NCBI GenBank assembly: GCA_903821335.1
Contig: CAIJKV010000359.1
Span: 1-64,000, forward strand
DNA length: 64,000 bases
Direction: 5' to 3'
Source: an uncultured beta proteobacterium
GTDB taxonomy: Bacteria > Pseudomonadota > Gammaproteobacteria > Burkholderiales > Burkholderiaceae_B
In this document: positions 35,730 through 45,681 of the stretch, piece after piece
Numbering within the stretch: the first letter of the stretch is position 1
Layout of the letters: each line of letters opens with the position of its first letter
The notes under the pieces: generated by a model
The model's input: only the letters and a program-made list of their open reading frames with translations
Told to the model about the DNA's origin: nothing
The model's database searches: none
Position numbers and translations under genes: made by a program

Positions 35730-38700
35730 ATGTCACATACCTCCATTGAACCCGGTTTTATTGCGCTGCACAGCAATCAATCCGAAAGTCTGGCGCAAAC
35801 GGTCGTTTCGTGGATTCAGGCTCACCCGCTCAACCCCCTGGAAGTCGAAGTCTTCCTGGCGCAAAGTAACGGGATGGCCGAGTGGTTAAAGATGGAGCTG
35901 GCGCGCATGAGCGGGGTGTGCGCGGCAACTCAGGTTGAGTTACCCGCACGGTTCCTCTGGCGAACATACCGCCAGGTACTGGGCCGCGGTGCTGTGCCAG
36001 CGGACTCCCCGCTGGACAAGATCCCGATGACGTGGCGCATCATGCAGTTGCTGCCCGGGCTCATCCATGATCCGGCATTCGCGCCAGTCAACGGATTTCT
36101 GAAAGATGACGAGCCGGACCGGATGCTGCAGTTGGCAACACGGCTGGCCGATCAGTTCGACCAGTACCAGATCTACCGTACCGATTGGCTCGAAGACTGG
36201 GCAAATGGCCGTGACCACCTGACGACGGTCCATGGCACGACGCTGAAAATTCCCACTGATCAGTTGTGGCAGCCAAAATTGTGGCGCGCGATCCTGTCCA
36301 CGCTCGACACAGCCAGCAAAGAGGTGATTCGCCCCCGATTGCATGGACGTGTGCTGCAGCGGCTCGAAAGTGGTGAGCCGCTTGCGGGCAGGGTTGCGCG
36401 TCGTGTGGTGGTGTTTTGCGTCAGTCAGTTTCCTTTGTCGAATTTGCAGGCGCTGGCCGCCCTGAGTCGTCACAGTCAGGTCATTCTGGCAGTATTTAAC
36501 CCGTGTCGTTTTTACTGGGGTGACATCATTGCCGGGCGGGAGTTGCTGCAGGCTCAGCGACGTCGGCAACCCAGCCGTCAGGGGCCAGACCTGGGCGCGC
36601 TACCGCTCGAAGCCATGCATGCACACGCCAATCCACTGCTGGCCTCGTGGGGTCGACAGGGCAGGGATTTTATTCGGCAACTGGATGAGTTTGACGATGC
36701 CGAGCAGACTCGACGTCAGTTCCAGAGCCTGCGTATTGACCTGTTTGATGAATCGGTCAGTGTCACCGACACCCTGCTCAAACAGGTGCAGAACCAGATT
36801 CGTGACCTTGACCCAGCTGTGCAGGCCGATTCAATCATTGCCAGCACAGATCGCTCGATCGTATTTCATGTCGCGCACAGCCTGGTGCGCGAACTTGAAG
36901 TCCTGCATGACCAACTACTGGGGTATTTCGCCAGTCCGCCCGACCAACAGGCGCTCGAGCCACGCGATATTGTCGTGATGGTGCCAGACATCGAGCAAAT
37001 GGCACCGGCAATCCGCGCCGTATTTGGGCAGCTCAAGCGTCATGACAAGCGTTACATACCCTTTGATATTTCAGATCTGGGGGCCAAATCAGACAGTCCC
37101 CTGATCAATGCCGTCGAGTGGTTGTTGCGCCTGCCCCAGCAGCGCTGTCGCATGAGCGAACTGGTGGATTTGCTGGAAGTCCCAGCCATCGCAAAGACCT
37201 TCGGGATTGAACAAGATGCACTGCCCAGGCTGACACGCTGGATGACCGGGGCTGGCATACGCTGGGGCTTGAATCAGGCTCAGCGGGCTGATCTGCAGTT
37301 GGATGCCTGTGGCGACCAGAATAGCGCCTGGTTTGGTCTGCAGCGGATGCTGCTTGGCTACTGCAGCGGAGCAGGCGAGGCTAACGCGGGTACGCACAGC
37401 TTTGACGGCATTGACCCGTACCCTGAAGTGGGTGGACTGGACGCTGAGCTGGCAGGGGCGTTGTCGCACTTGCTGCACGCCTTGACGCGCTGGTGGTTGG
37501 TTGCAAAAACGCCGGCATCCCCAAAGGAGTGGGCACGGCGTGGCCGCATGTTGCTGACAGAAATGGTGCGACCTGCCGATGAAACGGATCGTCAGGCTTT
37601 GAACGCGCTGGGTGAGGCGCTGGGTACCTGGCAGGATGCCTGTGAACAGGCGGGCTTTATTGACCATGTCCCGTTAGTTGTGGCGCGTTCGTCCTGGATG
37701 GATGCCTTGAATGCCCCAACCTTGAGCCGACGCTTCAGGGCCGGGGGCGTTACGTTTTGTTCGCTGATGCCGATGCGCGTGGTTCCCTTTGAGGTGGTGT
37801 GCCTGCTTGGCATGAACGATGGCGATTACCCTCGCGCCTCTGTTCGCAATGATTTTGATCTGATGGCCCAACAGTCGACTGGCCGACCTGGCGACCGGTC
37901 GCGACGCGAAGATGATCGGCAGTTGATGCTCGAGGCACTGTTGTCGGCGCGCCGCGTGCTCTATGTCAGCTGGTGCGGCCGCAGTGTGCGAGACAACAGC
38001 GAGCAGCCGCCCTCAGTGCTGGTCGCACAGTTGCGTGACTATCTGTGTTCAGTCTTTGGCAAGGCGGTGGTCGATGCGCGAACCACACACCATCCCTTGC
38101 AGCCCTTTAGCCGCAGATATTTCGAGTCTGATACCGATCTGCTGACGTATGTCAGGGAATGGCGTGTCGCGCATGACCACGCGACCGACGATCAGGAGTC
38201 ATGGGTGGCCGGCGCAGTGCTGGCCGGGCAGGGCATGCGATTGCCCCCTTTCGTGCCGGTCCCGGGCTTGCCCCTGACCATGGCGCAGCTCACCACTTTC
38301 CTGCGCAATCCTGTCAAGGCATTTTTCCGGCACCGGCTCAGTGTCGTCTTTGATGAGGACGAACAGGAAAACGTTGATGATGAAAGTTTTGACGTCGCCG
38401 GCCTTGAGCGGTATGCGCTGATCCGTGAGCTGCTCGAGGCATGCCCCGCAACGCTTGCCGCCGGTGGCGTGGATGACTACGTTACGCGCGCACTGGCACA
38501 GGTGCGCCAGGCAGGTCGACTACCCATCAAAGCCATGGGCGACCTCACGGAGCGGGAACTTTTCAATGTGATCGCCACAATGCTGCATAGCTGGGTCGAC
38601 CTTCAGGCCGGCTTTGGGCCCCCGGCTGACCGGCAATCCCTGACTGTTGAGCATGCGGGACTGGCGCTTGAGGACTGGCTCGATCACTTGCGACAACCCA

Positions 38701-39293
38701 ACGCCATGCAGTCGGATGAACAGCAGGCACCCCTGCATGATGTGGTTTGGCTCGACCTGGAGCCCGGTAAACTTTGCCAGAATACCGCTGCGAAAGATTT
38801 GCTGCCGCGTTACGACAAGTTGCTCAACATCTGGGTGCGCAGCCTGCTGTCGGGGGCGTGTGGCGTGCGTGCCTTGGGGGTGGTAGTGGCGCAAGATGTG
38901 GTGTTGACGATTGCGCCGATGCCGCAGGAGTTGGCTCGCAGCATGCTGGGTGGGCTGCTGGATCTTTGGCTCAGCGGCATGAATGCCCCATTGCCCCTGC
39001 CGCCAAGAACCGCGATCGCCACAGTGCAAGCCAGCAAGAGTCCGGCCGAGCAATATGAAGGCGGTGAACGCCTGCACGGTGAGGTCGAGGAACCGTGCCT
39101 GGCGCGCCTGTTCCCGGATTATGAGTCGTTGCAGTCAGATGGCAGGCTGGTTGCCTTGGCAGGTCTGATTTACAAACCCTTCCTGCAGTGGGCAACGGAC
39201 TGTGTGCAGCTAACGGTTCAGCCATCTTTACGCAGCGACGCCACGGCGGGATCGTCATCGTCGGGTCAGTCTGGCCAAGGAGAACAAGCATGA
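35730..39293 (+). CDS. recC: Exodeoxyribonuclease V subunit gamma
   Basis: The 1187-residue RecC subunit of the RecBCD helicase-nuclease recognises Chi and splits the duplex. The opening LHSNQSESLAQTVVSWIQAH is followed by the family block VEVFLAQSNGMAEWLKMELA, later VVMVPDIEQMAPAIRAVFGQ, CLLGMNDGDYPR and a C-terminal nuclease-like domain. Like other RecC proteins it lacks working helicase motifs. It is the first gene of recC-recB-recD and overlaps recB by ATGA. No strong ribosome-binding site is seen upstream of 35730. Full length for the family. Confidence 0.97.
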   Translation: MSHTSIEPGFIALHSNQSESLAQTVVSWIQAHPLNPLEVEVFLAQSNGMAEWLKMELARMSGVCAATQVELPARFLWRTYRQVLGRGAVPADSPLDKIPMTWRIMQLLPGLIHDPAFAPVNGFLKDDEPDRMLQLATRLADQFDQYQIYRTDWLEDWANGRDHLTTVHGTTLKIPTDQLWQPKLWRAILSTLDTASKEVIRPRLHGRVLQRLESGEPLAGRVARRVVVFCVSQFPLSNLQALAALSRHSQVILAVFNPCRFYWGDIIAGRELLQAQRRRQPSRQGPDLGALPLEAMHAHANPLLASWGRQGRDFIRQLDEFDDAEQTRRQFQSLRIDLFDESVSVTDTLLKQVQNQIRDLDPAVQADSIIASTDRSIVFHVAHSLVRELEVLHDQLLGYFASPPDQQALEPRDIVVMVPDIEQMAPAIRAVFGQLKRHDKRYIPFDISDLGAKSDSPLINAVEWLLRLPQQRCRMSELVDLLEVPAIAKTFGIEQDALPRLTRWMTGAGIRWGLNQAQRADLQLDACGDQNSAWFGLQRMLLGYCSGAGEANAGTHSFDGIDPYPEVGGLDAELAGALSHLLHALTRWWLVAKTPASPKEWARRGRMLLTEMVRPADETDRQALNALGEALGTWQDACEQAGFIDHVPLVVARSSWMDALNAPTLSRRFRAGGVTFCSLMPMRVVPFEVVCLLGMNDGDYPRASVRNDFDLMAQQSTGRPGDRSRREDDRQLMLEALLSARRVLYVSWCGRSVRDNSEQPPSVLVAQLRDYLCSVFGKAVVDARTTHHPLQPFSRRYFESDTDLLTYVREWRVAHDHATDDQESWVAGAVLAGQGMRLPPFVPVPGLPLTMAQLTTFLRNPVKAFFRHRLSVVFDEDEQENVDDESFDVAGLERYALIRELLEACPATLAAGGVDDYVTRALAQVRQAGRLPIKAMGDLTERELFNVIATMLHSWVDLQAGFGPPADRQSLTVEHAGLALEDWLDHLRQPNAMQSDEQQAPLHDVVWLDLEPGKLCQNTAAKDLLPRYDKLLNIWVRSLLSGACGVRALGVVVAQDVVLTIAPMPQELARSMLGGLLDLWLSGMNAPLPLPPRTAIATVQASKSPAEQYEGGERLHGEVEEPCLARLFPDYESLQSDGRLVALAGLIYKPFLQWATDCVQLTVQPSLRSDATAGSSSSGQSGQGEQA

Positions 39294-42200
39294 ACCAGCA
39301 CGCCGCGCCATCCGATAGTCAGGCGCTGGTGCCGCTGAGTTTCCCGTTGCAGGGCAGTCGCCTGATTGAAGCCAGTGCCGGTACCGGGAAGACATGGACC
39401 ATTGCCGCGCTGTATTTGCGCCTGGTGCTGGGGCACAATACGCAAGCAGGATTGACGCGCCCACTGCTACCTTCTGAAATTCTGGTGATGACGTTCACGC
39501 GTTCCGCTACCCGCGAATTGTCTGAACGCATTCGTGAACGGTTGCTGCAGGCCGCGCAGTGTTTCCGTGACCAGACGCCAGTCGATCCTGATGACAATTT
39601 TCTGGCCAGCCTGATTGCCGAGTACCCGGACGGCGTCCAACGCAGTCAGGCTGCATGGCGGCTGTCGATGGCAGCCGAGACGATGGATGAGGCTGCAGTG
39701 CACACCATTGATGCCTGGTGTCAGCGCATGCTCAAAGAACATGCGTTCGACTGCGGCAGCCTGTTCGACGAAGAGTTGCTGGCCGACGAAGATGGCATGC
39801 GCAGTGATGCCAGTACGGATTACTGGCGCCAGCAATGTTACCCATTGTGCGCCGAGGCATTGTCTGCTGTCCTGCTGGTCTGGAAGAGTGTTGCGGCGCT
39901 TATTTCAGACATGCGATCCCTGATCGAAAAAGACATCCCTGAGCATGACGGGCGCGGCACGCTTGCCGAGGTTGTGCAGCGTGTTTCAACCGAACGCACC
40001 CAGGCAATCGAAGCGCTCAAGGCCGCATGGAAAGGTCGCGCTCAGGAAATGCAGAATTGGCTCGACGAGCAACTGCGCAGCAGCAAAGGCGATTGGGACG
40101 GCAAGCGGCTGAGCCAGGGTCACTATACGAAATGGCTGGCCGCGCTTGAAAACTGGTGCCAGCGCGGCCACGACCTTGAGGTCCCCGAGATGGGTGCCGG
40201 CTGGCAACGGTTCACGCCCGCGGGGTTGTCCTATGCCCGCAAGGCCGCAGCAGCCCCGATTCAACTGCCAGTGGTTTTTTCAGAGTTTGAACAGTTCACG
40301 ATTGTCTTTGATCATTTGCCGGATTTGCGTGACACCATCAGTCGACATGCTGCCTTCTGGATCGCGCGACGCATGGCCGACTTGAAACGGCAAACCGGCA
40401 CGTTTGGTTTTGCAGATATGCTGCAACGACTGGATGCCGCGTTGCGTGCAGCGGGCAGTGGTGAGCGCCTGCGCAACCGGATTCTGGCCCAATATCCAGT
40501 TGCCATGATTGACGAATTCCAGGACACCTCGCCACTGCAGTACCGCATTTTCGACCAGATCTACCACACCGCCTCGAATGACTCAGCCAGTGCCTTACTG
40601 CTGATTGGTGACCCCAAGCAGTCGATCTATGGTTTCAGGGGTGCTGATATCTACAGCTATATCCAGGCACGACGCGCAACGACGGGCCGGCATTACGCGC
40701 TGGCGACCAATTTCCGGTCCACCCAGCCCTTGGTCGAAGCCGTCAACCACCTGTTTGCCCGAGCCGACGCGGCACCCAATCACGGTGCGTTCCTGTTTCG
40801 CGAAGGCGAGGACAACCCCTTGCCGTTCGTGGAAGTCCAGGCCAGGGGTCGCGCTGAACACTTGCGCGAGGCTCAGGGGCTGGTGCCTGCCATGACGCTG
40901 GTGCATGACCTTGCCCAATTGCGCAGCGGCACTGCGATGCGTGAGCGGTTCGCGGCATTGTGCGCGCAACAAGTTGTGACGTGGCTCAATGACGCGCAAG
41001 CTGGTTTTGACGTTGCCGGTCAACCATTTAAACGTATGCGTCCGACCGACATTGCCGTGCTGGTCCGCACGGGGAAAGAGGCGGCGGCCGTGCGACGGGC
41101 ACTCCGGCGCAGGCGCGTGGCATCGGTATACCTGTCAGACAAAGATTCAGTGTTTGATAGCGACGAGGCGCGCGACATCTTGCGTTGGCTACGCGCCGTG
41201 TCCATGCCGCGCGATGTCCGCCTGGTGCGCGCCGCGCTCGCGACACACATGATCGGCTTGAGCGTGGACCAGCTGGGCTGGCTGGCCACCAATGAAGAAG
41301 CCTTTGATCAGCGCAGCGAAACACTGCAAGCTTTGCAGGGCACCTGGCAGGTTCAGGGTGTACTGGCCATGCTGCGCCAGAGCCTGCACCAGTTTGATCT
41401 GCCCGCGCGCTGGTTGCAACAGCCGGACGGCGAACGCAGGCTGACGAACTATTTGCACCTCGCCGAATTGTTGCAAACAGCCAGCGGCACGCTGGACGGT
41501 GAACAGGCGCTGATTCGCTGGTTACTCAATCAGAGGGTGGCTGGCGGCGTGTCGGGTGACGAACAGATTGTGCGACTCGAAAGCGATGACGATCTGGTCA
41601 AAGTCGTGACGATTCACAAGAGTAAAGGACTCGAATACCCGATCGTGTGTTTGCCCTTTGTGACCAGCTTCAGACCCTTTACCGAGCGAGATGCCACGTT
41701 TATGGACCTGCCCGACGACGACGGGCATCGCAGATTGCTTCTGACACTTGACGACGCTGCGGTGGCACGTGCCGATCGCGAGCGCCTGAAGGAGGATTTG
41801 CGACTGTTGTATGTCGCCCTGACGCGCGCACGACACGCCCTATGGGTTGGGTTCTCGAGTATCAAGATTGGCAATGGCAAGAGCTGCCAGTCTCACAGGA
41901 GTGCGCTGGGGTATCTGTTGGACGGTGGCGACGCCATTGCGCAGACAGAGTGGCTGCAAAGACTTCAGGACTTTCAGCTTGGACAGTCCGGGATCCGTCT
42001 GGTCGCGGCACCGGATGAGATCGCGCAATCCAGCCTGGCACGCACCGATTCTCTTTCGGCGCTGCAGGTCATTTCACCTTACAAGGCAGATTTTGATCGC
42101 AGTTGGACAATAGGCAGTTTTTCCGGGTTGACCAAGGATTTGATCCCGCAGGCATCGCAGCTTTCCGTGTTGAAAGCCCTGCGTCCGGCAGACGATGAAA

Positions 42201-43000
42201 TCAGTGCGGACGATCCGGCTGCGCTCAGTGAAGGAACCGCTGTCGCCCGCAGTGCGGAATCGGTGTTGACGCCAATAGGCTGGCATCAGTTTCAGGCTGG
42301 CTCGGTCGCCGGTAATTTCCTGCACGAGCAACTGCAATGGCTGGCTGGTGAAAAGTTCGCGCTGACGACTCAACCTGAACTGTTGGATCGACTCAGGCGG
42401 CGCTGCGAGCGGGCAGGGCGTGAGGCGCAGGCGGACATCGTTGCTGAGTGGCTCACCGCTGTCGTGCAACTTGATTTGCCGGGCCCGGGTGTGGCGTTGA
42501 ACAAACTGGAATGTCTATTGCCAGAAATGGAGTTCTGGTTGCCGGCACGGGCGATCGAGTCCAGAAAAATCGATGCCTTATGTCGTGAACATCTTCTCGA
42601 CGGCGCGCACAGACCCACACTGCCAGATCGCGCATTGCATGGGATGCTGATGGGGTGGGCCGACCTGATCTTTGAGCATGAAGGCCGTTACTGGGTGCTG
42701 GACTACAAGTCGAATCGTCTGGGGCCGACAGACCAGGCTTACGACCGTGCGGCACTGGTGAAGGCGATGGCCGAGCACCGTTATGACTTGCAGGCTGCCA
42801 TCTATATGTTGGCTTTGCATCGGTTGCTCAGGCGTCGCCTGGGCTCTGCCTATGACCCGGCGGGGCAACTCGGCGGCGCGGTGTATTTGTTCCTGCGGGG
42901 CATTCAGGGTCCCGAACAAGGTGTCTATATTGTTCCGCCTTCCATCCCGTTGCTCGAAGGGCTCGATGCGATGTTGACGCAAGAGACTGAGTCAGCATGA
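39290..43000 (+). CDS. recB: Exodeoxyribonuclease V subunit beta
   Basis: This is the 1236-residue RecB subunit: a 3'-5' helicase with Walker A ASAGTGKTWTIAALYLRL, motif II MIDEFQDTSPLQYRIF, motif III IGDPKQSIYGFRGADIYSY and motif VI YVALTRARHALWVG. The C-terminal nuclease domain has its metal and catalytic residues in MGWADLIFEHEGRYWVLDYK, then SNRLG. It resects double-strand breaks and loads RecA. GGAG precedes the ATG at 39290, which overlaps the recC stop; a longer in-frame start inside recC is unlikely. It overlaps recD by ATGA. All key motifs are intact. Confidence 0.97.
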   Translation: MNQHAAPSDSQALVPLSFPLQGSRLIEASAGTGKTWTIAALYLRLVLGHNTQAGLTRPLLPSEILVMTFTRSATRELSERIRERLLQAAQCFRDQTPVDPDDNFLASLIAEYPDGVQRSQAAWRLSMAAETMDEAAVHTIDAWCQRMLKEHAFDCGSLFDEELLADEDGMRSDASTDYWRQQCYPLCAEALSAVLLVWKSVAALISDMRSLIEKDIPEHDGRGTLAEVVQRVSTERTQAIEALKAAWKGRAQEMQNWLDEQLRSSKGDWDGKRLSQGHYTKWLAALENWCQRGHDLEVPEMGAGWQRFTPAGLSYARKAAAAPIQLPVVFSEFEQFTIVFDHLPDLRDTISRHAAFWIARRMADLKRQTGTFGFADMLQRLDAALRAAGSGERLRNRILAQYPVAMIDEFQDTSPLQYRIFDQIYHTASNDSASALLLIGDPKQSIYGFRGADIYSYIQARRATTGRHYALATNFRSTQPLVEAVNHLFARADAAPNHGAFLFREGEDNPLPFVEVQARGRAEHLREAQGLVPAMTLVHDLAQLRSGTAMRERFAALCAQQVVTWLNDAQAGFDVAGQPFKRMRPTDIAVLVRTGKEAAAVRRALRRRRVASVYLSDKDSVFDSDEARDILRWLRAVSMPRDVRLVRAALATHMIGLSVDQLGWLATNEEAFDQRSETLQALQGTWQVQGVLAMLRQSLHQFDLPARWLQQPDGERRLTNYLHLAELLQTASGTLDGEQALIRWLLNQRVAGGVSGDEQIVRLESDDDLVKVVTIHKSKGLEYPIVCLPFVTSFRPFTERDATFMDLPDDDGHRRLLLTLDDAAVARADRERLKEDLRLLYVALTRARHALWVGFSSIKIGNGKSCQSHRSALGYLLDGGDAIAQTEWLQRLQDFQLGQSGIRLVAAPDEIAQSSLARTDSLSALQVISPYKADFDRSWTIGSFSGLTKDLIPQASQLSVLKALRPADDEISADDPAALSEGTAVARSAESVLTPIGWHQFQAGSVAGNFLHEQLQWLAGEKFALTTQPELLDRLRRRCERAGREAQADIVAEWLTAVVQLDLPGPGVALNKLECLLPEMEFWLPARAIESRKIDALCREHLLDGAHRPTLPDRALHGMLMGWADLIFEHEGRYWVLDYKSNRLGPTDQAYDRAALVKAMAEHRYDLQAAIYMLALHRLLRRRLGSAYDPAGQLGGAVYLFLRGIQGPEQGVYIVPPSIPLLEGLDAMLTQETESA

Positions 43001-45054
43001 ATACAGACGGCGCCATCGTGCGGGCTGCACTGACTCCCAGCCAGAGAATGCTGGAGACACTTTTTGGCTGGACCGAGAGGGGCTGGCTGCGACGGCTGGA
43101 TAGCGCGCTCGCCAGTTTCCTCATGGAAATCGACGCGCAGGCCACGCCGGCACTATTGTTCAGTGTTGCTGTGCTGGCACGTGTGGAGGGCCAGGGGCAT
43201 ACATGCCTGCCGTTGCGCAGACTCGTCCTGAGTCCCAATGAGGTGCTGGGGTGGCCTGTGCAGGCGCACGAGGCACTCGAGGCTGCATGGCGGGACCTTC
43301 CGCAGCAAGTCAATGACTGGGTGGCCGCTTTACTGGCCAGTCCTGCGGTGCAGCAGATTCCATCTGGTTACGCCGCGATATCTCAGTCTGGCGCCCCGCT
43401 GGTGTTGGCAGGCACGACGGCAGACCCCGTCCTGTACCTGCGCCGTTACTGGGATTACGAGTATCGCGTGGCTCTGGACGTCTTGCGCCGCACTGCAGGC
43501 GAAGCGGGCGGGGAAATCGTGGATGCAGCCCTGGCACGTGAGAAGCTCGATCTCTTGTTTGCCGGACCTGCCCGACTACCGGACGACCGGTCGAGGATGG
43601 ATTGGCAGAAGTTCGCCTGCGCGCTTGCACTCAGGGCGCGGATGACAGTGATTACTGGCGGTCCGGGTACCGGGAAAACCTACACGGCCGCTCGACTGCT
43701 GGCTTTGTTGTTTGCCATGCAGCCTGACCCTGAACGATTCAAGATCGCACTGGCTGCACCAACCGGAAAGGCTGCAGCACGCCTGCGGCTGTCGATCGAC
43801 CAGTCGCTGGAGACGCTCAACGCTGGCCTGGGTCATAGCCTGGACCTTGGCCGGCTGACCAAGCGTATCGGGGCTGCCCGGACGCTGCATTCTCTGTTGG
43901 GTGCGTCTTCTGACACGCGCCGGTTCCGTTTTAATGCTGCGCACCCGCTCGATATTGATGTGTTGATCGTGGATGAAGCCTCGATGGTCAATCTGGAAAT
44001 GATGTCTGCCTTGCTGCAGGCACTGCCACCTGAGGCAAAATTGGTGCTGCTGGGTGACAAGGACCAACTCGATTCTGTCGAGGCCGGTGCCGTGCTTGGT
44101 GATTTGTGTCGCGATGCCGTCGGTGGACATTACAACCCGCAAACCGTGGCCTACGCGGCCGAGGTCGCCGGGCAAGTGATTCCCGCGCAATTCTGCTCGA
44201 GCCAGTCCGTATCGTCTTGCCTGGCGCAGCAGACCGTCATGCTGCGCGAGAGCAAGCGTTTTGGCGCGGCGATCGGTGAACTGGCGGGGGCAGTCAATGC
44301 GGGCGACGCCCTGCAAGCCAGACAAGTACTGACTGGCGACACCACAGGCGCCGTCTTTGCGTTCACGCATTCAACACCCGAGACCGTATTCGAGGTTGCC
44401 GTCAACGGGCGCCCGGGCGCTGCGGCCTGCTACGCCGATTATCTGTCGCACGTGCATCACCGCAGCGCGCAACCATTCGCTGATGAGGCGGCTCACACTG
44501 AGTGGGTCAAGCGTGTGCTGGTCGCCTTTGATCGGTTTCGAATTCTTTGCGCCGTGAACGAAGGCGATTGGGGAACCCAGGCCGTGAATCGGTCTGTCCA
44601 GGCCGCATTGATTCAGCGGGGGTTGCTCGCCGGCCGAGGGGAATGGTTTGCCGGTCGACCCGTCATGGTGACCAGAAACGATCCGGACTTGGGGGTCTTT
44701 AACGGTGATGTGGGGGTGGTGCTGCCCAGCCACCTGAACCGGACTGCCTTGCGTGCCTATTTTCAGGATGGAGAGCGCCAGCGTTCCGTTTCTGTCAGCA
44801 GACTGGCGCATGTCGAAACGGCTTTCGCCATGACCGTTCACAAAAGCCAGGGGTCGGAATTTGAGCATGTCGCGCTGGTGCTGCCATCCGGTCGCAATGA
44901 ACACCTGAGCCGCGAACTGGTTTACACAGGGATCACGCGTGCCCGTACGAGTTTTACCTTGATCGAGGGCCAGGAGGACATTCTGGCTCAGGCGATCACG
45001 CGGCGCTCCGCGAGGGCGAGCGGGCTGGGACGCTACTTTGAATTTTTTTCATGA
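42997..45054 (+). CDS. recD: Exodeoxyribonuclease V subunit alpha
   Basis: The 685-residue RecD is the 5'-3' helicase of the complex. Walker A is GGPGTGKTYTAARLL, motif II LIVDEASMVNLEMM, motif III LVLLGDKDQLDSVEAGAVLG, and the UvrD-like C-terminal block MTVHKSQGSEFEHVALVLP is followed by YTGITRARTSF. An N-terminal domain of about 190 residues contacts RecB/RecC. It ends the recCBD operon; the ATGA overlap with recB implies coupled translation. A small lipoprotein gene follows after 54 bp. Confidence 0.97.
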   Translation: MNTDGAIVRAALTPSQRMLETLFGWTERGWLRRLDSALASFLMEIDAQATPALLFSVAVLARVEGQGHTCLPLRRLVLSPNEVLGWPVQAHEALEAAWRDLPQQVNDWVAALLASPAVQQIPSGYAAISQSGAPLVLAGTTADPVLYLRRYWDYEYRVALDVLRRTAGEAGGEIVDAALAREKLDLLFAGPARLPDDRSRMDWQKFACALALRARMTVITGGPGTGKTYTAARLLALLFAMQPDPERFKIALAAPTGKAAARLRLSIDQSLETLNAGLGHSLDLGRLTKRIGAARTLHSLLGASSDTRRFRFNAAHPLDIDVLIVDEASMVNLEMMSALLQALPPEAKLVLLGDKDQLDSVEAGAVLGDLCRDAVGGHYNPQTVAYAAEVAGQVIPAQFCSSQSVSSCLAQQTVMLRESKRFGAAIGELAGAVNAGDALQARQVLTGDTTGAVFAFTHSTPETVFEVAVNGRPGAAACYADYLSHVHHRSAQPFADEAAHTEWVKRVLVAFDRFRILCAVNEGDWGTQAVNRSVQAALIQRGLLAGRGEWFAGRPVMVTRNDPDLGVFNGDVGVVLPSHLNRTALRAYFQDGERQRSVSVSRLAHVETAFAMTVHKSQGSEFEHVALVLPSGRNEHLSRELVYTGITRARTSFTLIEGQEDILAQAITRRSARASGLGRYFEFFS

Positions 45055-45108
45055 CGCATCGGCGGGTGTAAATTAGTGGGAAATGTTCACTGCAACGGGT
45101 GAGTAAAA

Positions 45109-45486
45109 ATGAAGCTGTATCGTAGAGCGTTACCGATTTTTCTGTCATGGCTTATGGTTGCATGTTCCTCCACGTCTAGCTACGTGAAGATCGATCCGGA
45201 AGATCAGCGACTCATTGACGCGGCGAGTTGCAGCGAGTTGCTTGAAGAATACCCGGATTATCTGGCGGCAGAAACTGAACTGGCCGCTAGCCTGAAATCA
45301 GCAACACAAACCCAGGTTGCGACCAATTTGATCGGCGCGGCAACGCTTGCAACACTTGGACTGGGGCTCTTTAACCTTGATGATTATTCGGATGCGCGGG
45401 ATGCGCTCGCGGAATTGCGAGACATCCGGATTGCACTCGATACTGCCATCAAGATACGTGGTTGCAAACAGTCGGTGCAGCGCTGA
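45109..45486 (+). CDS. Small putative lipoprotein, unrecognised
   Basis: This is a 125-residue protein with a short basic N-terminus, a hydrophobic stretch and a lipobox-like LMVAC (Cys19), followed by a Ser/Thr-rich linker. The mature part is helical and acidic (DAASCSELLEEYPDYLAAET) with a mildly hydrophobic Ala/Gly segment (NLIGAATLATLGLGLF) that may be a membrane helix or glycine-zipper-like. Two further cysteines (near residues 39 and 120) could form a disulfide. I recognise no named family. GGGTGAG precedes the start. It is separate from recD. Confidence 0.6.
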   Translation: MKLYRRALPIFLSWLMVACSSTSSYVKIDPEDQRLIDAASCSELLEEYPDYLAAETELAASLKSATQTQVATNLIGAATLATLGLGLFNLDDYSDARDALAELRDIRIALDTAIKIRGCKQSVQR

Positions 45487-45496
45487 TAGGTTTCGA

Positions 45497-45521
45497 GGCC
45501 GTACCCTCCCCGAGGGTGGCC
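45497..45521 (+). terminator. Hairpin after the lipoprotein gene, possible terminator
   Basis: GGCC-GT-ACCCTC, loop CCC, then GAGGGT-GGCC forms a strong hairpin 10 bp after the stop codon. A short T5 run occurs only about 12 bp further on, so it is at best an imperfect intrinsic terminator. Confidence 0.4.
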
Positions 45522-45681
45522 AACGGCGCGATTTTTCAGGATTGACTGTTGCAATGCTGCATTGCAGCAATCAAGCCTGGCGCAACACGTTCCCGGTCAG
45601 GGTGTGTATATTGCGATGACAGGTGGGCAAACAAGTGCCCGAGTGGCTTTTCAACATCCAATAACCGAACAACACACCAAC